A stretch of 64,000 nt of DNA from Paucibacter sp. TC2R-5 (lineage in GTDB: Bacteria; Pseudomonadota; Gammaproteobacteria; Burkholderiales; Burkholderiaceae_C), in NCBI RefSeq assembly GCF_025717605.1, contig NZ_JAJIRQ010000006.1, positions 254,015 to 318,014 on the forward strand. Direction: 5' to 3'. Under the pieces are notes generated by a model that was not told the origin of the DNA, searched no databases, and was given only the letters and a program-made list of their open reading frames with translations. Position numbers and translations under genes: made by a program. Positions 27,625 through 36,937 of this stretch are shown piece by piece. Position 1 is the stretch's first letter, and every line of letters starts with the position of its first letter.

Positions 27625-29832
27625 ATGAACGACACGCTAAAGACGCATTACCGCATCTGCCCTTTATGCGAGGCCTGTTGCGGGCTGGAGCTTCAAACCC
27701 AAGGCGACAAGGTCATCAGCATCCGCGGCGCAGAGCAGGATGTGTTCAGCCGCGGCTTTATCTGCCCCAAGGGCGTGTCACTGAAGGACCTGCACGAAGA
27801 CCCCGACCGCCTGCGCCAGCCTTTGATCAAACGTGAGGGAAGCTTTGTTGAAGCCAGCTGGGACGAGGCGCTGGGTGAAGTGGCCAAGCGTTTGTTGCCG
27901 GTGATTGAACAATACGGTCCCGATTCGATCGCCAGCGTGATTGGCAACCCTGCCGCCCACAAGATCAGCCTCTTGAGCTACTTCCCGCGTCTGGCCCGTG
28001 CCCTCGGCACGCGCAATATTTTCTCGGCCTCGACCCTGGACCAGATGCCCAAGCAGCTCTCGAGCGGCCTGATGTTCGGGCATTGGCTGTCGATCCCGGT
28101 ACCCGATATCGAGCGCTGCGACTGGCTCTTGATCCTGGGCGCCAACCCCATGGTCAGCAATGGCAGCCTCTGGACCGTGCCCGACTATCGCGGCAAGGCC
28201 AAAGCGATGCGCGCCCGTGGTGGCCGCATCGTCGTGGTTGACCCGCGCCGCAGCGAGACGGCAGCGGCGGCCGACGAGCATCTGGCGATCCGGCCGAACG
28301 GCGATGTTTTCATGCTCTTGGCCATGGTCAACACGCTGTTCTCCGAAGGTCTGGTGCGCACCGGCCGGCTGGGCGAACACATCAACGGGCTGGAGGAGCT
28401 GCGCGCTGAGACCGCTAACTTCACGCCCGAGCGCATGGCGTCCGGTTGCGGCATTGATGCAATCACGCTGCGCCGCTTGGCCCGCGAGTTGGCCGCCGCC
28501 AAATGCGCAGCGGTTTACGGGCGGACCGGCACTTGCACGCAGCGTTTCGGCACGCTCAATAGCTGGCTGGTCGATGTGCTGAACATACTCAGCGGCCATC
28601 TGGATGCGCCCGGCGGCGCGATGTTCCCCAAAGCGGCGGCCTTCGCGGCCAATACCCAGGGCAAGCCCGGCAGTGGCCGAGGCATCAGCACCGGGCGGCG
28701 CAGCAGCCGGGTGTCCAGCGCGCCCGAGGTGTTTGGAGAAATGCCCATCACCTGCTTGGCCGAAGAAATCGAAACCGCCGGTGCCGGTCAGGTCCGCGCC
28801 TTGATCTGCATAGCCGCCAACCCGGTGCTGTCGACGCCCAACGGGCCGCGCCTTGCCCGCGCGCTCGAGGGCATGGACTTCATGCTCAGCCTGGATATCT
28901 ACCTGAACGAGACCAGCCGCCATGCCGACGTGATCCTGCCGGGGCTATCGCCGCTGGAAGACCTGCACTTTGACGTCGCTTTCCCGCAGCTGTCATTTCG
29001 CAACCACGCCCGCTTTTCCGGCCCGGTGTTTGCCAAGCCAAACGGGCAGCCCGAAGAATGGGAAACCCTGTTGCGGCTGACGGCCATGCTCGAGGGCCGC
29101 GATTGGCGCGCCGATTTGACCGAGTTGGACGACGCTGCCATCGCCGCAGATCTGCAGCGCTTGGGACCCGCCACTGCCACCACCTTGTCACAACAACTCG
29201 CCGGCCTGCGCGGGCCGGAGCGCTTGATCGACTTGGCGCTGCGCACCGGGCCTTATGGTGGAGCCGCAGAGCAAGACCTGACCCTCGCCAAGATCAAGGC
29301 AGCCGATGGCGGCATCGACCTCGGCCCTTTGCAGCCGCGCATCCCCGAGTTGTTGCGCACGCCGTCCGGCCGCATCGAGCTGGCTCCGCCTTCGCTGCTG
29401 GCGGATCTGCAATATGTCGACGCGGCATTGAGCTTGCCGGCGCCCGAGTTCAGCCTGATAGGCCGGCGTGACCTGCGTTCGGGCAATAGCTGGATGCACA
29501 ACCTGCCGCTGCTGGCCAAGGGACCGGAGCGCTGCACCCTGTTCATCAATCCGCAGGACGCCGCGCGGCTGGGTCTGGGCGACGGCAGCCAAGCCAAGCT
29601 CAGCAGCGACTTGGGCGAGCTGCAAGTGCGGGTGGCATTGAGCGTGGACATGTCGGCCGGTGTGGTCAGCCTGCCGCATGGCTGGGGACATGACTTGCCC
29701 GGCGTTCGAATGGCCATCGCAGGCATCAAGCCTGGCGTCAATCTGAATGCCCTGATGAATGACAGCCTGCGCGACCCGCTCTCCGGCAACGCCGTGCTCA
29801 GCGGCGTGGCGGTCAAGATTTATGCCGCATGA
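27625..29832 (+). CDS. Molybdopterin-dependent oxidoreductase
   Basis: A 735-aa enzyme of the DMSO-reductase superfamily. The N-terminal 4Fe-4S motif is CPLCEACC...GFICPKG. It is followed by the molybdopterin-binding halves (LGANPMVSNGSLWTVPDYR, VVVDPRRSETAAAADEHLAIRPNGD) and the C-terminal dinucleotide-binding domain with LRSGNSWMHNLPLL and LPHGWGHDLPGV. The size and motif order resemble formate-dehydrogenase-like cytoplasmic members, but there is no Tat signal and no partner subunit gene nearby, so substrate and electron acceptor are open. GGAG lies 6 bases before ATG 27625. Confidence 0.88.
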   Translation: MNDTLKTHYRICPLCEACCGLELQTQGDKVISIRGAEQDVFSRGFICPKGVSLKDLHEDPDRLRQPLIKREGSFVEASWDEALGEVAKRLLPVIEQYGPDSIASVIGNPAAHKISLLSYFPRLARALGTRNIFSASTLDQMPKQLSSGLMFGHWLSIPVPDIERCDWLLILGANPMVSNGSLWTVPDYRGKAKAMRARGGRIVVVDPRRSETAAAADEHLAIRPNGDVFMLLAMVNTLFSEGLVRTGRLGEHINGLEELRAETANFTPERMASGCGIDAITLRRLARELAAAKCAAVYGRTGTCTQRFGTLNSWLVDVLNILSGHLDAPGGAMFPKAAAFAANTQGKPGSGRGISTGRRSSRVSSAPEVFGEMPITCLAEEIETAGAGQVRALICIAANPVLSTPNGPRLARALEGMDFMLSLDIYLNETSRHADVILPGLSPLEDLHFDVAFPQLSFRNHARFSGPVFAKPNGQPEEWETLLRLTAMLEGRDWRADLTELDDAAIAADLQRLGPATATTLSQQLAGLRGPERLIDLALRTGPYGGAAEQDLTLAKIKAADGGIDLGPLQPRIPELLRTPSGRIELAPPSLLADLQYVDAALSLPAPEFSLIGRRDLRSGNSWMHNLPLLAKGPERCTLFINPQDAARLGLGDGSQAKLSSDLGELQVRVALSVDMSAGVVSLPHGWGHDLPGVRMAIAGIKPGVNLNALMNDSLRDPLSGNAVLSGVAVKIYAA

Positions 29833-29853
29833 GTCAGAGAAAACTCAAACTCC

Positions 29854-29882
29854 TCGACAGAGCTATAACTTTCGTGTTACAT
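29854..29882 (+). promoter_or_regulatory. Candidate csp promoter
   Basis: TCGACA (29854-29859) and TTACAT (29877-29882) are 17 bp apart. A start near 29889 would give a leader of about 190 bases before the csp ATG, the length usual for cold-shock mRNAs. Confidence 0.45.
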
Positions 29883-30017
29883 TCATCGGATAGATACGCA
29901 CAAGACCGTTTCTTCAAGGTCTTCAATCTGCAGCCCCGCCGTACGTACGCTTTATTCGTCGCGCTAGGCTCGCTTCAGTTTCAACTCCCCGTTTGACTGT
30001 TCTTGAGTGTTTCTGTC

Positions 30018-30057
30018 TTCGAAGGTCTCGCGTTGTCGCGAGCCGCGAAGTGTTTTT
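30018..30057 (+). promoter_or_regulatory. Terminator-like hairpin in the csp leader
   Basis: CTCGCG (30027-30032) pairs with CGCGAG (30037-30042) around a TTGT loop, with an outer stem CTTCG (30018-30022)/CGAAG (30045-30049). TTTTTT follows at 30052-30057. The structure has the shape of an intrinsic terminator yet lies 25 bases upstream of the csp start codon, so it may attenuate or be temperature-controlled. Confidence 0.5.
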
Positions 30058-30081
30058 TATTTTGTTCAAAAGGAACACATC

Positions 30082-30297
30082 ATGACAACAATGCAAACTG
30101 GCACCGTGAAATGGTTCGACGACGGCAAGGGCTTCGGCTTCATCACGCCTGAAGACGGCTCCAAGGATCTGTTCGCTCACCACAGCGAAATCCGCAACAA
30201 CGGCGGTTTCCGCACTTTGGCCGAAAACCAAAAGGTTGAGTTTGAAGTCAAGCAAGGCCCTAAGGGTCTGCAAGCTTCGAACATCCGCGGCCTGTAA
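30082..30297 (+). CDS. Cold-shock protein, CspA family
   Basis: A 71-aa single cold-shock domain that binds single-stranded RNA and DNA. RNP1 is KGFGFI and the RNP2 position reads DLFAHH rather than DVFVHF, a variant usual in betaproteobacteria. The start [12 protein letters not shown] is preceded by AAGGA 8 bases upstream. It is preceded by a long leader and followed by a strong terminator, so it is monocistronic. Confidence 0.95.
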   Translation: MTTMQTGTVKWFDDGKGFGFITPEDGSKDLFAHHSEIRNNGGFRTLAENQKVEFEVKQGPKGLQASNIRGL

Positions 30298-30307
30298 AAG
30301 CCCCGGT

Positions 30308-30370
30308 ACGGCGCGCAAGCGCCGTCACTAAAAAGGGTTGGCGCGCAAGTGCTGACCCTTTTGTTTTGAT
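30308..30370 (+). terminator. Intrinsic terminator of csp
   Basis: A first hairpin (ACGGCGC/GCGCCGT with a GCAA loop, 30308-30325) is followed by a second, AAAAGGGT...ACCCTTTT (30331-30338 with 30355-30362), whose stem extends to about 13 bp with G-U pairs. GTTTTGATTT comes after it. Confidence 0.85.
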
Positions 30371-30698
30371 TTACAAGTTTTGCCCGTTTCAAATTTGATC
30401 TCACCAGATCAAACGGTTTTGCCCCCAACAAAACCAATGCGCCCCATTGACCCACAATGCGCCGCAGTTTCACCTTGCCAAAATAATTACAAATCCAGGC
30501 AAGCGAATATCAAGGTCGGCCCATTGAGCCCGGCACCTGTCAAGCGCCCACCAAGCCAAGACCAAGCCATTACCGTCGTTTGAGGCCACGAAGACTCACG
30601 ACCCCATGCGCGACCCCCGATCACGCAGTCAATAAGCAAATCCCCTTCGCCATATCGCGCCGCGACATCTGTCATGGCGCACACCTCTCTCAAAAAAA
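30371..30698. other. Intergenic region after csp
   Basis: These 328 bases hold no credible gene. Several short frames exist but none has a ribosome-binding site. They presumably contain the promoter of the small gene at 30699, which I could not place. Confidence 0.5.
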
Positions 30699-30917
30699 AT
30701 GCAAACTAAAAACAGCATTGAGGTGGGCAAATATCTTGTCTCACCCATGATCAAACCCCAGGACGATGGCAGTTTTGCTGCGTCTGTTTCAATCCGCTCA
30801 GGTCGCGGCATGGCCAGCCATGACCGTGTGATGCGCTTCACCCCGCGTTTCATCAGCCAGCGCGCTGCGATGCGCTACGCCACGTCCGAAGGCTTGGCCT
30901 GGGTGCGCGCGCATTGA
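30699..30917 (+). CDS. Small conserved-looking protein of unknown function
   Basis: A 72-aa basic protein with VGKYLVSPMIKPQDDG, then a serine/arginine-rich SIRSGRGMASHDRV strand and FTPRFISQRAAMRYATSEGLAWV. The pattern suggests a small alpha+beta domain with conserved R and F residues. I recall similar small proteins in Burkholderiales but no assigned function. Its position close to csp suggests a possible link to cold or RNA biology, which is only inference. No clear ribosome-binding site precedes the ATG; eight A residues do. It has its own terminator. Confidence 0.65.
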   Translation: MQTKNSIEVGKYLVSPMIKPQDDGSFAASVSIRSGRGMASHDRVMRFTPRFISQRAAMRYATSEGLAWVRAH

Positions 30918-30943
30918 TGCACGCGAACTCATAAGCCAATAAG

Positions 30944-30970
30944 AAAAGGCGCTCCGAGGAGCGCCTTTTT
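30944..30970 (+). terminator. Intrinsic terminator
   Basis: AAAAGGCGCTCC (30944-30955) pairs with GGAGCGCCTTTT (30958-30969), followed by T. It lies 26 bp after the small gene and 20 bp before the convergent efflux gene stop, and being symmetrical it can serve both. Confidence 0.9.
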
Positions 30971-30990
30971 GCGTTCAAGCGGCCGGCAAG

Positions 30991-32388
30991 TTAGCTCTTG
31001 GCCAGGCCGCCGCCCAGCGCCTTGTACAACTGCACATTGTTCAGCAGCAAACCCAGGCGGGTCTGCAACAAGGCCTGTTGCGCGGCATAACTGGCACGTT
31101 GAGCGTCCAGCAGCTCCAGGCTGTTCGATGCGCCATTGGCAAACCGCAGCTCCACCAAGCGCAGCCGCTCGGCCTCGGCGCGCGCCTGCTCAAGCTGTGC
31201 CTGCGTTTGCTCCGCATAAGTGGCGCGGCCCGCCAAGGCGTCGGCTACTTCACGGAAAGCCTGTTGCACCGCCTTTTCGTACTGCGCGACAGCAATCGCT
31301 TGCGCCGCTTTGCTGGCTTCCAGATTGGCCTGATTGCGCCCGGCATCAAAGATCGGCATCAGCGCTTGCGCACCCAGACTCCAGACCGTGTTGCTGAACA
31401 GCTGCGACAACTCATTGCTGGCCGTCCCCAAGCTGGTGGTCAGGCTGATGGACGGGAAAAAGGCCGCCCGCGCTGCGCCGATATTGGCGTTCGCCGCAAT
31501 CAGCAATTGCTCCGCCTGCAAGACATCGGGGCGTTTGATCAAGACCTCGGACGGCAGGCCGGCCGGCAGCTCGAACACCTGAGCGGCCGCCAATTGCTGG
31601 CCTTGAGCCAAGTCGCTTGGCAGGGGCTGGCCGAGCAGCAACACCAGGCCGTTCTCGCTCTGCTCGCGCTGGCGCTTGGCCTGTGCGAGGCTGGCGCGTG
31701 CAGCCGCCGCAGCGGACTCGGCAGAGCTCAGGTCCAGGGCCGAGCCGGCGCCGCCGTCAAACTTCATGCGCGTCAAGCGCAAGGTGTCCTCGCGGGCGGC
31801 CAAGGTCTGGCGGGCCAAGAGCAGGAGCTCCTGGTCGGCTTGCAGCGCCAGATAGCTGGAAGCCACGCCGGCCACCAGGCTGATTTGCGCTGCGCGGCCA
31901 CCCTCCGCGCTGGCCAGGTAACGCGCCAGCGCAGCGTCACTTTGGCTCTTCACGCGCCCGAACAAATCGAGCTCGAAAGCGCTGATCTGCAGTCCGGCCT
32001 GGTAGTTATTGCTGCTACCTCCGCTGCCGTCTGTTTTGGGCTGCCGGTTGGCGCTGAGGCCGGCATTGACGGTCGGCCAACGGTTGGCGTCAGCCACCCG
32101 CGCCAGCGCGCGTGCCTGCTCGACATTGAGCAGCGCCACGCGCAGATCGCGGTTGTTCTTGAGGGCGATTGCGATCAGCTCGCTGAGCCGGGCGTCGGCG
32201 GCGTAGAAACTCTGCCAGGGCAGCTCGACCGCCGAAACAGCGGCCGAGGAGCTGCCTTCGGCATGAAGCCAGGTGGCAGCCACCGGCGCCGCCGGCGTCT
32301 TGTGCTCAGGCGCCAAAGACATGCAAGCGCTGAGCAGCAGGGTTGATGCTGCCGCAATCAGACTGATTGAAAAACTTGGGCGAATCAT
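30991..32388 (-). CDS. RND efflux outer-membrane lipoprotein (OprM/NodT family)
   Basis: A 465-aa outer-membrane channel. The signal peptide ends in the lipobox LLLSAC (cysteine about residue 22), so it is lipid-anchored. The mature protein has the two-fold helical repeat of OprM with DLFGRVKSQSDAALARYLAS and a second copy NGASNSLELLDAQRASYAAQQ. It is the third gene of an adaptor-pump-channel operon and overlaps the pump gene by ATGA. Confidence 0.93.
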   Translation of the reverse strand: MIRPSFSISLIAAASTLLLSACMSLAPEHKTPAAPVAATWLHAEGSSSAAVSAVELPWQSFYAADARLSELIAIALKNNRDLRVALLNVEQARALARVADANRWPTVNAGLSANRQPKTDGSGGSSNNYQAGLQISAFELDLFGRVKSQSDAALARYLASAEGGRAAQISLVAGVASSYLALQADQELLLLARQTLAAREDTLRLTRMKFDGGAGSALDLSSAESAAAAARASLAQAKRQREQSENGLVLLLGQPLPSDLAQGQQLAAAQVFELPAGLPSEVLIKRPDVLQAEQLLIAANANIGAARAAFFPSISLTTSLGTASNELSQLFSNTVWSLGAQALMPIFDAGRNQANLEASKAAQAIAVAQYEKAVQQAFREVADALAGRATYAEQTQAQLEQARAEAERLRLVELRFANGASNSLELLDAQRASYAAQQALLQTRLGLLLNNVQLYKALGGGLAKS

Positions 32389-35300
32389 GGTGCTTGCTCC
32401 TGAGTCGATGCTGGAGCGACACCAGCACCGAGATGATGTTGGGCGCTGAGCTGGCGTTGCCGCTCGGTGCCCGGGAAGATGCGCCGCACCACCAAGAAGA
32501 ACACGGGCACGAACAAGACCGCCAAGACGGTGGCCGAGATCATGCCGGCCATCACACCGGTACCGATGGCGCGCTGGCTGGCCGAGCCCGCGCCGCTGGC
32601 GAACACCAAAGGCATCACACCCAAGATGAAAGCCATCGAGGTCATGATGATGGGCCGGAAGCGCAGATGACAGGCTTGCAGAATCGATTCGATCAGCCCC
32701 AGGCCCTCGGCCTGCAAGTCCTTGGCGAACTCGATGATCAGGATCGCGTTCTTGGCCGACAGGCCGATGATGGTGATCAGGCCCACTTTCAGAAACACGT
32801 CATTGGGCATGCCGCGCAGCGACACGCCAGCCAAGGCTCCCAGCAGGCCCAGCGGCACCACCAGCAGAACCGCCAGCGGAATGGTCCAGCTCTCATACAG
32901 CGCAGCCAGGCACAAGAACACTGCCAGCAGCGAGAACACCAGCAGGATGGTCGCCTGCGAGCCCGACAGCTTTTCTTCACGCGACAGCCCGGTCCACTCA
33001 TAGCCGATACCGGCCGGCAGCTTGGTGATCATCTGCTCGAGCTCCTTCATCGCGTCGCCGGTGGAAGAGCCCACAGCGGCATCACCGGCCAGACGCATCG
33101 CCGGGTAGCCGTTGTAGCGCACCGCCTGCATCTGACCGCTGGTCCAATGCGTGGTGGCGAAGGCCGACAGCGGCACACTCTTGCCCAGGTTGTTGTTGAC
33201 ATTGAGCTTGAGCAAGTCCTCCGGCTTCATGCGCGCGGCGGCCTCGGCCTGCACGATCACGCGCTGCAACCGTCCACTGCTCGGGAAGTCATTGATATAG
33301 GCCGAACCCAGCTGGGTGCCGATTACCGCCGCCACCGACTCATAGGCGACGCCCAGGGCATTGGCCTTGTCGCGGTCGATCTCGACCTGCAGCTGCGGCG
33401 CGTCTTCCAGACCGTCCGGCCGCATGCCGGTGATGACCTTGCTCTTGGATGCCATGCCCATCAGCTGATTGCGCGCATTCAGCAAGGCCTCATGGCCTAG
33501 GCCGGCGCGGTCCTGCAGACGCAGGGCGAAGCCAGAGGCCGTGCCCAGCTCGGGGATGGGCGGCGGCGAGAGCGGGAAGATGAAGGCATCGCGCACCGCC
33601 ATCATCGCGCCGAAGGCTCGCCCGGCCAGCGCCTGCGCGCTGTGCTCGGGGCCATGGCGTTCGCTCCAGGGCTTCAGCGGCACGAACACCAGCGCGGCAT
33701 TCTGGCCCTGGCCGGAGAACGAGAAGCCGATCACGCCGACGGTGGCTTGCACCTCGGGCTGCTTGAGCATGAAGTCTTCCACCTGCTTGACCGCAGCTTC
33801 GGTGCGATTGGTCGTCGCACCCGGCGGCAGTTGCACATTGACGATCAGATAGCCCTGATCTTCATTGGGTAGGAAGGAGGTTGGCATGCGCACATAGAGC
33901 AGGCCGACGACGGCGACCAGCGCCACATAAATGATCAAGACCCGACCGCTGCGGCGCAGCAGCTTGGCGACCCAGCCCTCGTAGCCCTTGGCGGTGCGCG
34001 AGAAACCTCGGTTGAACCAGCCGAAGAAGCCGGTCTTGGCATGGGCATGGCCGGCCTGCACCGGCTTGAGCAGCGTCGCGCACAGCGCCGGCGTCAGCGT
34101 CAGCGCCATCAACGCGGACAAGAGCATCGCCGCCACCATGGCGAGCGAGAACTGGCGGTAGATATTGCCGACCGAGCCGGCAAAGAAGGCCATCGGCACG
34201 AACACCGAGACCAGCACCACGGTGATGCCGATGATGGCGCCGGAGATCTGCCCCATCGCCTTGCGGGTGGCCTCCAGCGGCGACAGGCCCTCCTCGTTCA
34301 TGATGCGCTCGACGTTCTCGACCACCACGATGGCATCGTCAACCAGGATGCCGATCGCAAGCACCATGCCGAACAGCGTCAGCACGTTGATGGAAAAACC
34401 CATGGTCAGCATGATGGCAAAGGTGCCCAGCAAAGCAATCGGCACGACCAGGGTCGGGATCAAGGTGTAGCGCCAGTTCTGCAGGAACAGATACATCACC
34501 AGGAAGACCAGCACGATGGCTTCGAACAAGGTCGTCACCACTTGCTTGATCGAGATGTCGACGAACTTGGACGAGTCGTAGGGGATCTCGTAATTGACGT
34601 CCTCAGGGAAGTAGCGCTGCAATTCCAGCATGCGCGCCTTGACCGCATCGGCGGCCGCCAGTGCATTGCCGCTCGGCGCCAGCTGGATGCCGATGCCGGT
34701 GGATGGCTTGCCGTTCAGGCGCGAGTAGGAGCCATAGCTCTGGCCACCCAGCTCAATGCGGGCGACGTCCTTGAGGCGCACGCTTGAGCCGTCGGCGTTG
34801 GCGCGCAGCACCACATTCTGGAACTGCGCAGCACTCTCCAGCTGACCCTTGACCACCACCGTGGCCGACATGGTCTGAGTCGACAGATTCGGCAGATCAC
34901 CCAGCGTGCCGGCTGGCACCAAGGCGTTCTGATTGCGGATCGCGTTATTGACTTCGGACGGGCTGATATTGAAAGACAACATCTTGGCCGGGTCCAGCCA
35001 GATACGCATCGCCCGCTCGGTGCCGAAGAGCTGGGCCTGGCCGATGCCGGGCAGGCGCTGGATCTCGGGGATGATGTTGCGCGAGGCGTAATCACCCAAT
35101 TGCACGGGATCCATGGTCCCATGCTTGGACGACAAGGTGACGAACAATAAGAAGTTGCTGCGCGCCTTGTCGATGCGCACGCCCTGCTGGACCACGGCCG
35201 AAGGCAGACGCGGCGAGGCGCGGCCCATGCGGTTCTGGATCTCGACCTGAGCCAAGTCGATATTGGTGCCGGGCTCGAAGGTGACGGTGATCGCACCGGT

Positions 35301-35558
35301 GCCGTTGGCCTGGCTGACTGATTCCAGATAGGCCAGACCGGGCGCGCCGTTGAGCTCTTGCTCGATCACGGAAATAACGCTCTCGTCCAGGGTCTTGGCC
35401 GAAGCTCCCGGATAGACGGTGCTGATGACCAGCGACGGTGGCGCCACGGTCGGATACTGGGCGACCGGCAATTTGGTGATGGCGACAGCGCCAAACACCA
35501 AAATGAACAGCGCAATCACCCAGGCAAAAATCGGTCGATCAATGAAAAAACGTGCCAT
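32385..35558 (-). CDS. RND multidrug efflux pump, AcrB/MexB (HAE-1) family
   Basis: A 1057-aa inner-membrane proton/drug antiporter. It begins MARFFIDRPIFAWVIAL, has the proton-relay aspartates in GILVDDAIVVVENVER (TM4) and the partner lysine in GLSAKNAILIIEFAKD (TM10), and two large periplasmic loops. The length is right for the family. A 15-bp gap separates it from the adaptor gene, and it overlaps the outer-membrane gene. Typical substrates of this class are hydrophobic drugs, detergents and aromatic acids. Regulation is probably by the divergent TetR repressor. Confidence 0.96.
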   Translation of the reverse strand: MARFFIDRPIFAWVIALFILVFGAVAITKLPVAQYPTVAPPSLVISTVYPGASAKTLDESVISVIEQELNGAPGLAYLESVSQANGTGAITVTFEPGTNIDLAQVEIQNRMGRASPRLPSAVVQQGVRIDKARSNFLLFVTLSSKHGTMDPVQLGDYASRNIIPEIQRLPGIGQAQLFGTERAMRIWLDPAKMLSFNISPSEVNNAIRNQNALVPAGTLGDLPNLSTQTMSATVVVKGQLESAAQFQNVVLRANADGSSVRLKDVARIELGGQSYGSYSRLNGKPSTGIGIQLAPSGNALAAADAVKARMLELQRYFPEDVNYEIPYDSSKFVDISIKQVVTTLFEAIVLVFLVMYLFLQNWRYTLIPTLVVPIALLGTFAIMLTMGFSINVLTLFGMVLAIGILVDDAIVVVENVERIMNEEGLSPLEATRKAMGQISGAIIGITVVLVSVFVPMAFFAGSVGNIYRQFSLAMVAAMLLSALMALTLTPALCATLLKPVQAGHAHAKTGFFGWFNRGFSRTAKGYEGWVAKLLRRSGRVLIIYVALVAVVGLLYVRMPTSFLPNEDQGYLIVNVQLPPGATTNRTEAAVKQVEDFMLKQPEVQATVGVIGFSFSGQGQNAALVFVPLKPWSERHGPEHSAQALAGRAFGAMMAVRDAFIFPLSPPPIPELGTASGFALRLQDRAGLGHEALLNARNQLMGMASKSKVITGMRPDGLEDAPQLQVEIDRDKANALGVAYESVAAVIGTQLGSAYINDFPSSGRLQRVIVQAEAAARMKPEDLLKLNVNNNLGKSVPLSAFATTHWTSGQMQAVRYNGYPAMRLAGDAAVGSSTGDAMKELEQMITKLPAGIGYEWTGLSREEKLSGSQATILLVFSLLAVFLCLAALYESWTIPLAVLLVVPLGLLGALAGVSLRGMPNDVFLKVGLITIIGLSAKNAILIIEFAKDLQAEGLGLIESILQACHLRFRPIIMTSMAFILGVMPLVFASGAGSASQRAIGTGVMAGMISATVLAVLFVPVFFLVVRRIFPGTERQRQLSAQHHLGAGVAPASTQEQAP

Positions 35559-35573
35559 TGCGTGACCCTCCGC

Positions 35574-36836
35574 TTAGTGGCTGGCAGCCGAAGCTGCAGC
35601 CATAGGCGCGGACGCCGAAGCGGCTGGAGCCGAAGCTGCCATCCAAGGCACCGGCGTCACCGGCGCGCCGGGCACGAACATCTTCTGGAAGCCGTCAACA
35701 ATGACTTGCTCGCCGACCTTCAGACCCTCCAGCACCACCCATTGATTGCCGGCTGCTTGGCCGATCTTGACCTGTCGCGCCAGCGGCTTGTTGTCGGGGC
35801 CAACGACCAGCACCGAGTCACCCTGATTGCCCCGCTTGACCGCTTGCTGCGGCAGCAGAATACCGGCCGGCAACTCGGCCTGCACCAGACGCACCCGCAC
35901 ATATTGGCCGGGCAGAAGCTGAACTTCAGCATTCGAGACTTCGGCACGCAGCGTCACTTGACCCGAAGTGGGGTCCACACTCAAATCGGTGAACAGCAGA
36001 CGACCGGGCTGCTTGAGCTCGCTGCCGTCATCCAACACGATGCGCACTTCCGCCGCGGGCTGGCCCGTCTTTGAGCCGAGCTTGCGCAATTGCCCTGCAT
36101 TCAGTGCCCGGCGCAATTGCTGCACCTCGTTGGCGCTTTGGGTGAAGTTAACGAACACGCTGGAGGTTTGCTGAATCAGCGCCAGCTGTGTCGCTTCCGC
36201 TGCACTGACCAAGGCGCCCTCGGTCACCAGCGCACGCCCGATGCGGCCGGAGATCGGTGCCGTCACATGGGCATAGTCCAGATTCAATTTAGCGCCAGTA
36301 ATGGTCGCTTTGGCTGCGGCCACATCGGCCTCGGCGGACTTGGCGGACGCGACCGATATCAAGTATTCCTGCTGCGAGATCGCCCTGCCCTCATACAAAG
36401 GCTTGTTGCGTTCCGCTTGCGCCGCTGCCTGGCTCAGATTGGCCTGCGCCTTGGCCAAGTTGGCCTGCGCGCTGTCCAGCGCGGCCTGGTAGGGCGCGGG
36501 GTCGATCTGGAACAAGGCCTCACCGGCTTTGACTTCAGCACCTTCGGTAAACAAGCGCTTGAGCACCACGCCATTGACGCGCGCCCTCACCTGCGCGGTG
36601 CGCAAGGCTTCGACCCGACCGGGCAATTCGGTCTGCAAGGCCACGGCCTGCTGCTGAGCGCTGATCACGCCAACCTGCGGTGGTGGGGGCGCGCCACCTC
36701 CGGCTGCGGGCTTGTCGGTGCCGCCGCCACAGGCACTCAATGCGGCAGCCACGGCGATGACCAAGGGAATCAGATAGAGAACCCGAGCGCCGGTACTCAG
36801 CGCGCGTGGGGTCAAAGATGCGTTTTTTGTCGGCAT
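35574..36836 (-). CDS. RND efflux periplasmic adaptor (AcrA/MexA type)
   Basis: A 420-aa lipoprotein. A signal segment ends in the lipobox ALSAC (about residue 36). The lipoyl and hairpin domains (RARVNGVVLKRLFTEGAEVKAGEALFQIDPAPYQAAL) are followed by LDYAHVTAPISGRIG and the beta-barrel. The C-terminus is a low-complexity alanine/serine/proline tail. ATG 36836 was chosen over a TTG 15 bases upstream. It is the first gene of the operon and faces the repressor gene across a 24-bp operator. Confidence 0.94.
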   Translation of the reverse strand: MPTKNASLTPRALSTGARVLYLIPLVIAVAAALSACGGGTDKPAAGGGAPPPPQVGVISAQQQAVALQTELPGRVEALRTAQVRARVNGVVLKRLFTEGAEVKAGEALFQIDPAPYQAALDSAQANLAKAQANLSQAAAQAERNKPLYEGRAISQQEYLISVASAKSAEADVAAAKATITGAKLNLDYAHVTAPISGRIGRALVTEGALVSAAEATQLALIQQTSSVFVNFTQSANEVQQLRRALNAGQLRKLGSKTGQPAAEVRIVLDDGSELKQPGRLLFTDLSVDPTSGQVTLRAEVSNAEVQLLPGQYVRVRLVQAELPAGILLPQQAVKRGNQGDSVLVVGPDNKPLARQVKIGQAAGNQWVVLEGLKVGEQVIVDGFQKMFVPGAPVTPVPWMAASAPAASASAPMAAASAASH

Positions 36837-36890
36837 GGTGATGGGAGGCAAATGTGTTGAGGCAACTGAACAAGAATGGCTCGCATTCTA

Positions 36891-36914
36891 TACATACATT
36901 CACGCATGTATGTA
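36891..36914. promoter_or_regulatory. AcrR-type operator palindrome
   Basis: Arms TACATACAT (36891-36899) and ATGTATGTA (36906-36914) flank a 6-bp centre. The arms are those of the AcrR operator known from enterobacteria. It lies between the divergent adaptor and repressor genes, 23 bp before the repressor ATG. Confidence 0.88.
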
Positions 36915-36937
36915 AATAGGGTTAAAATATCCCCACG

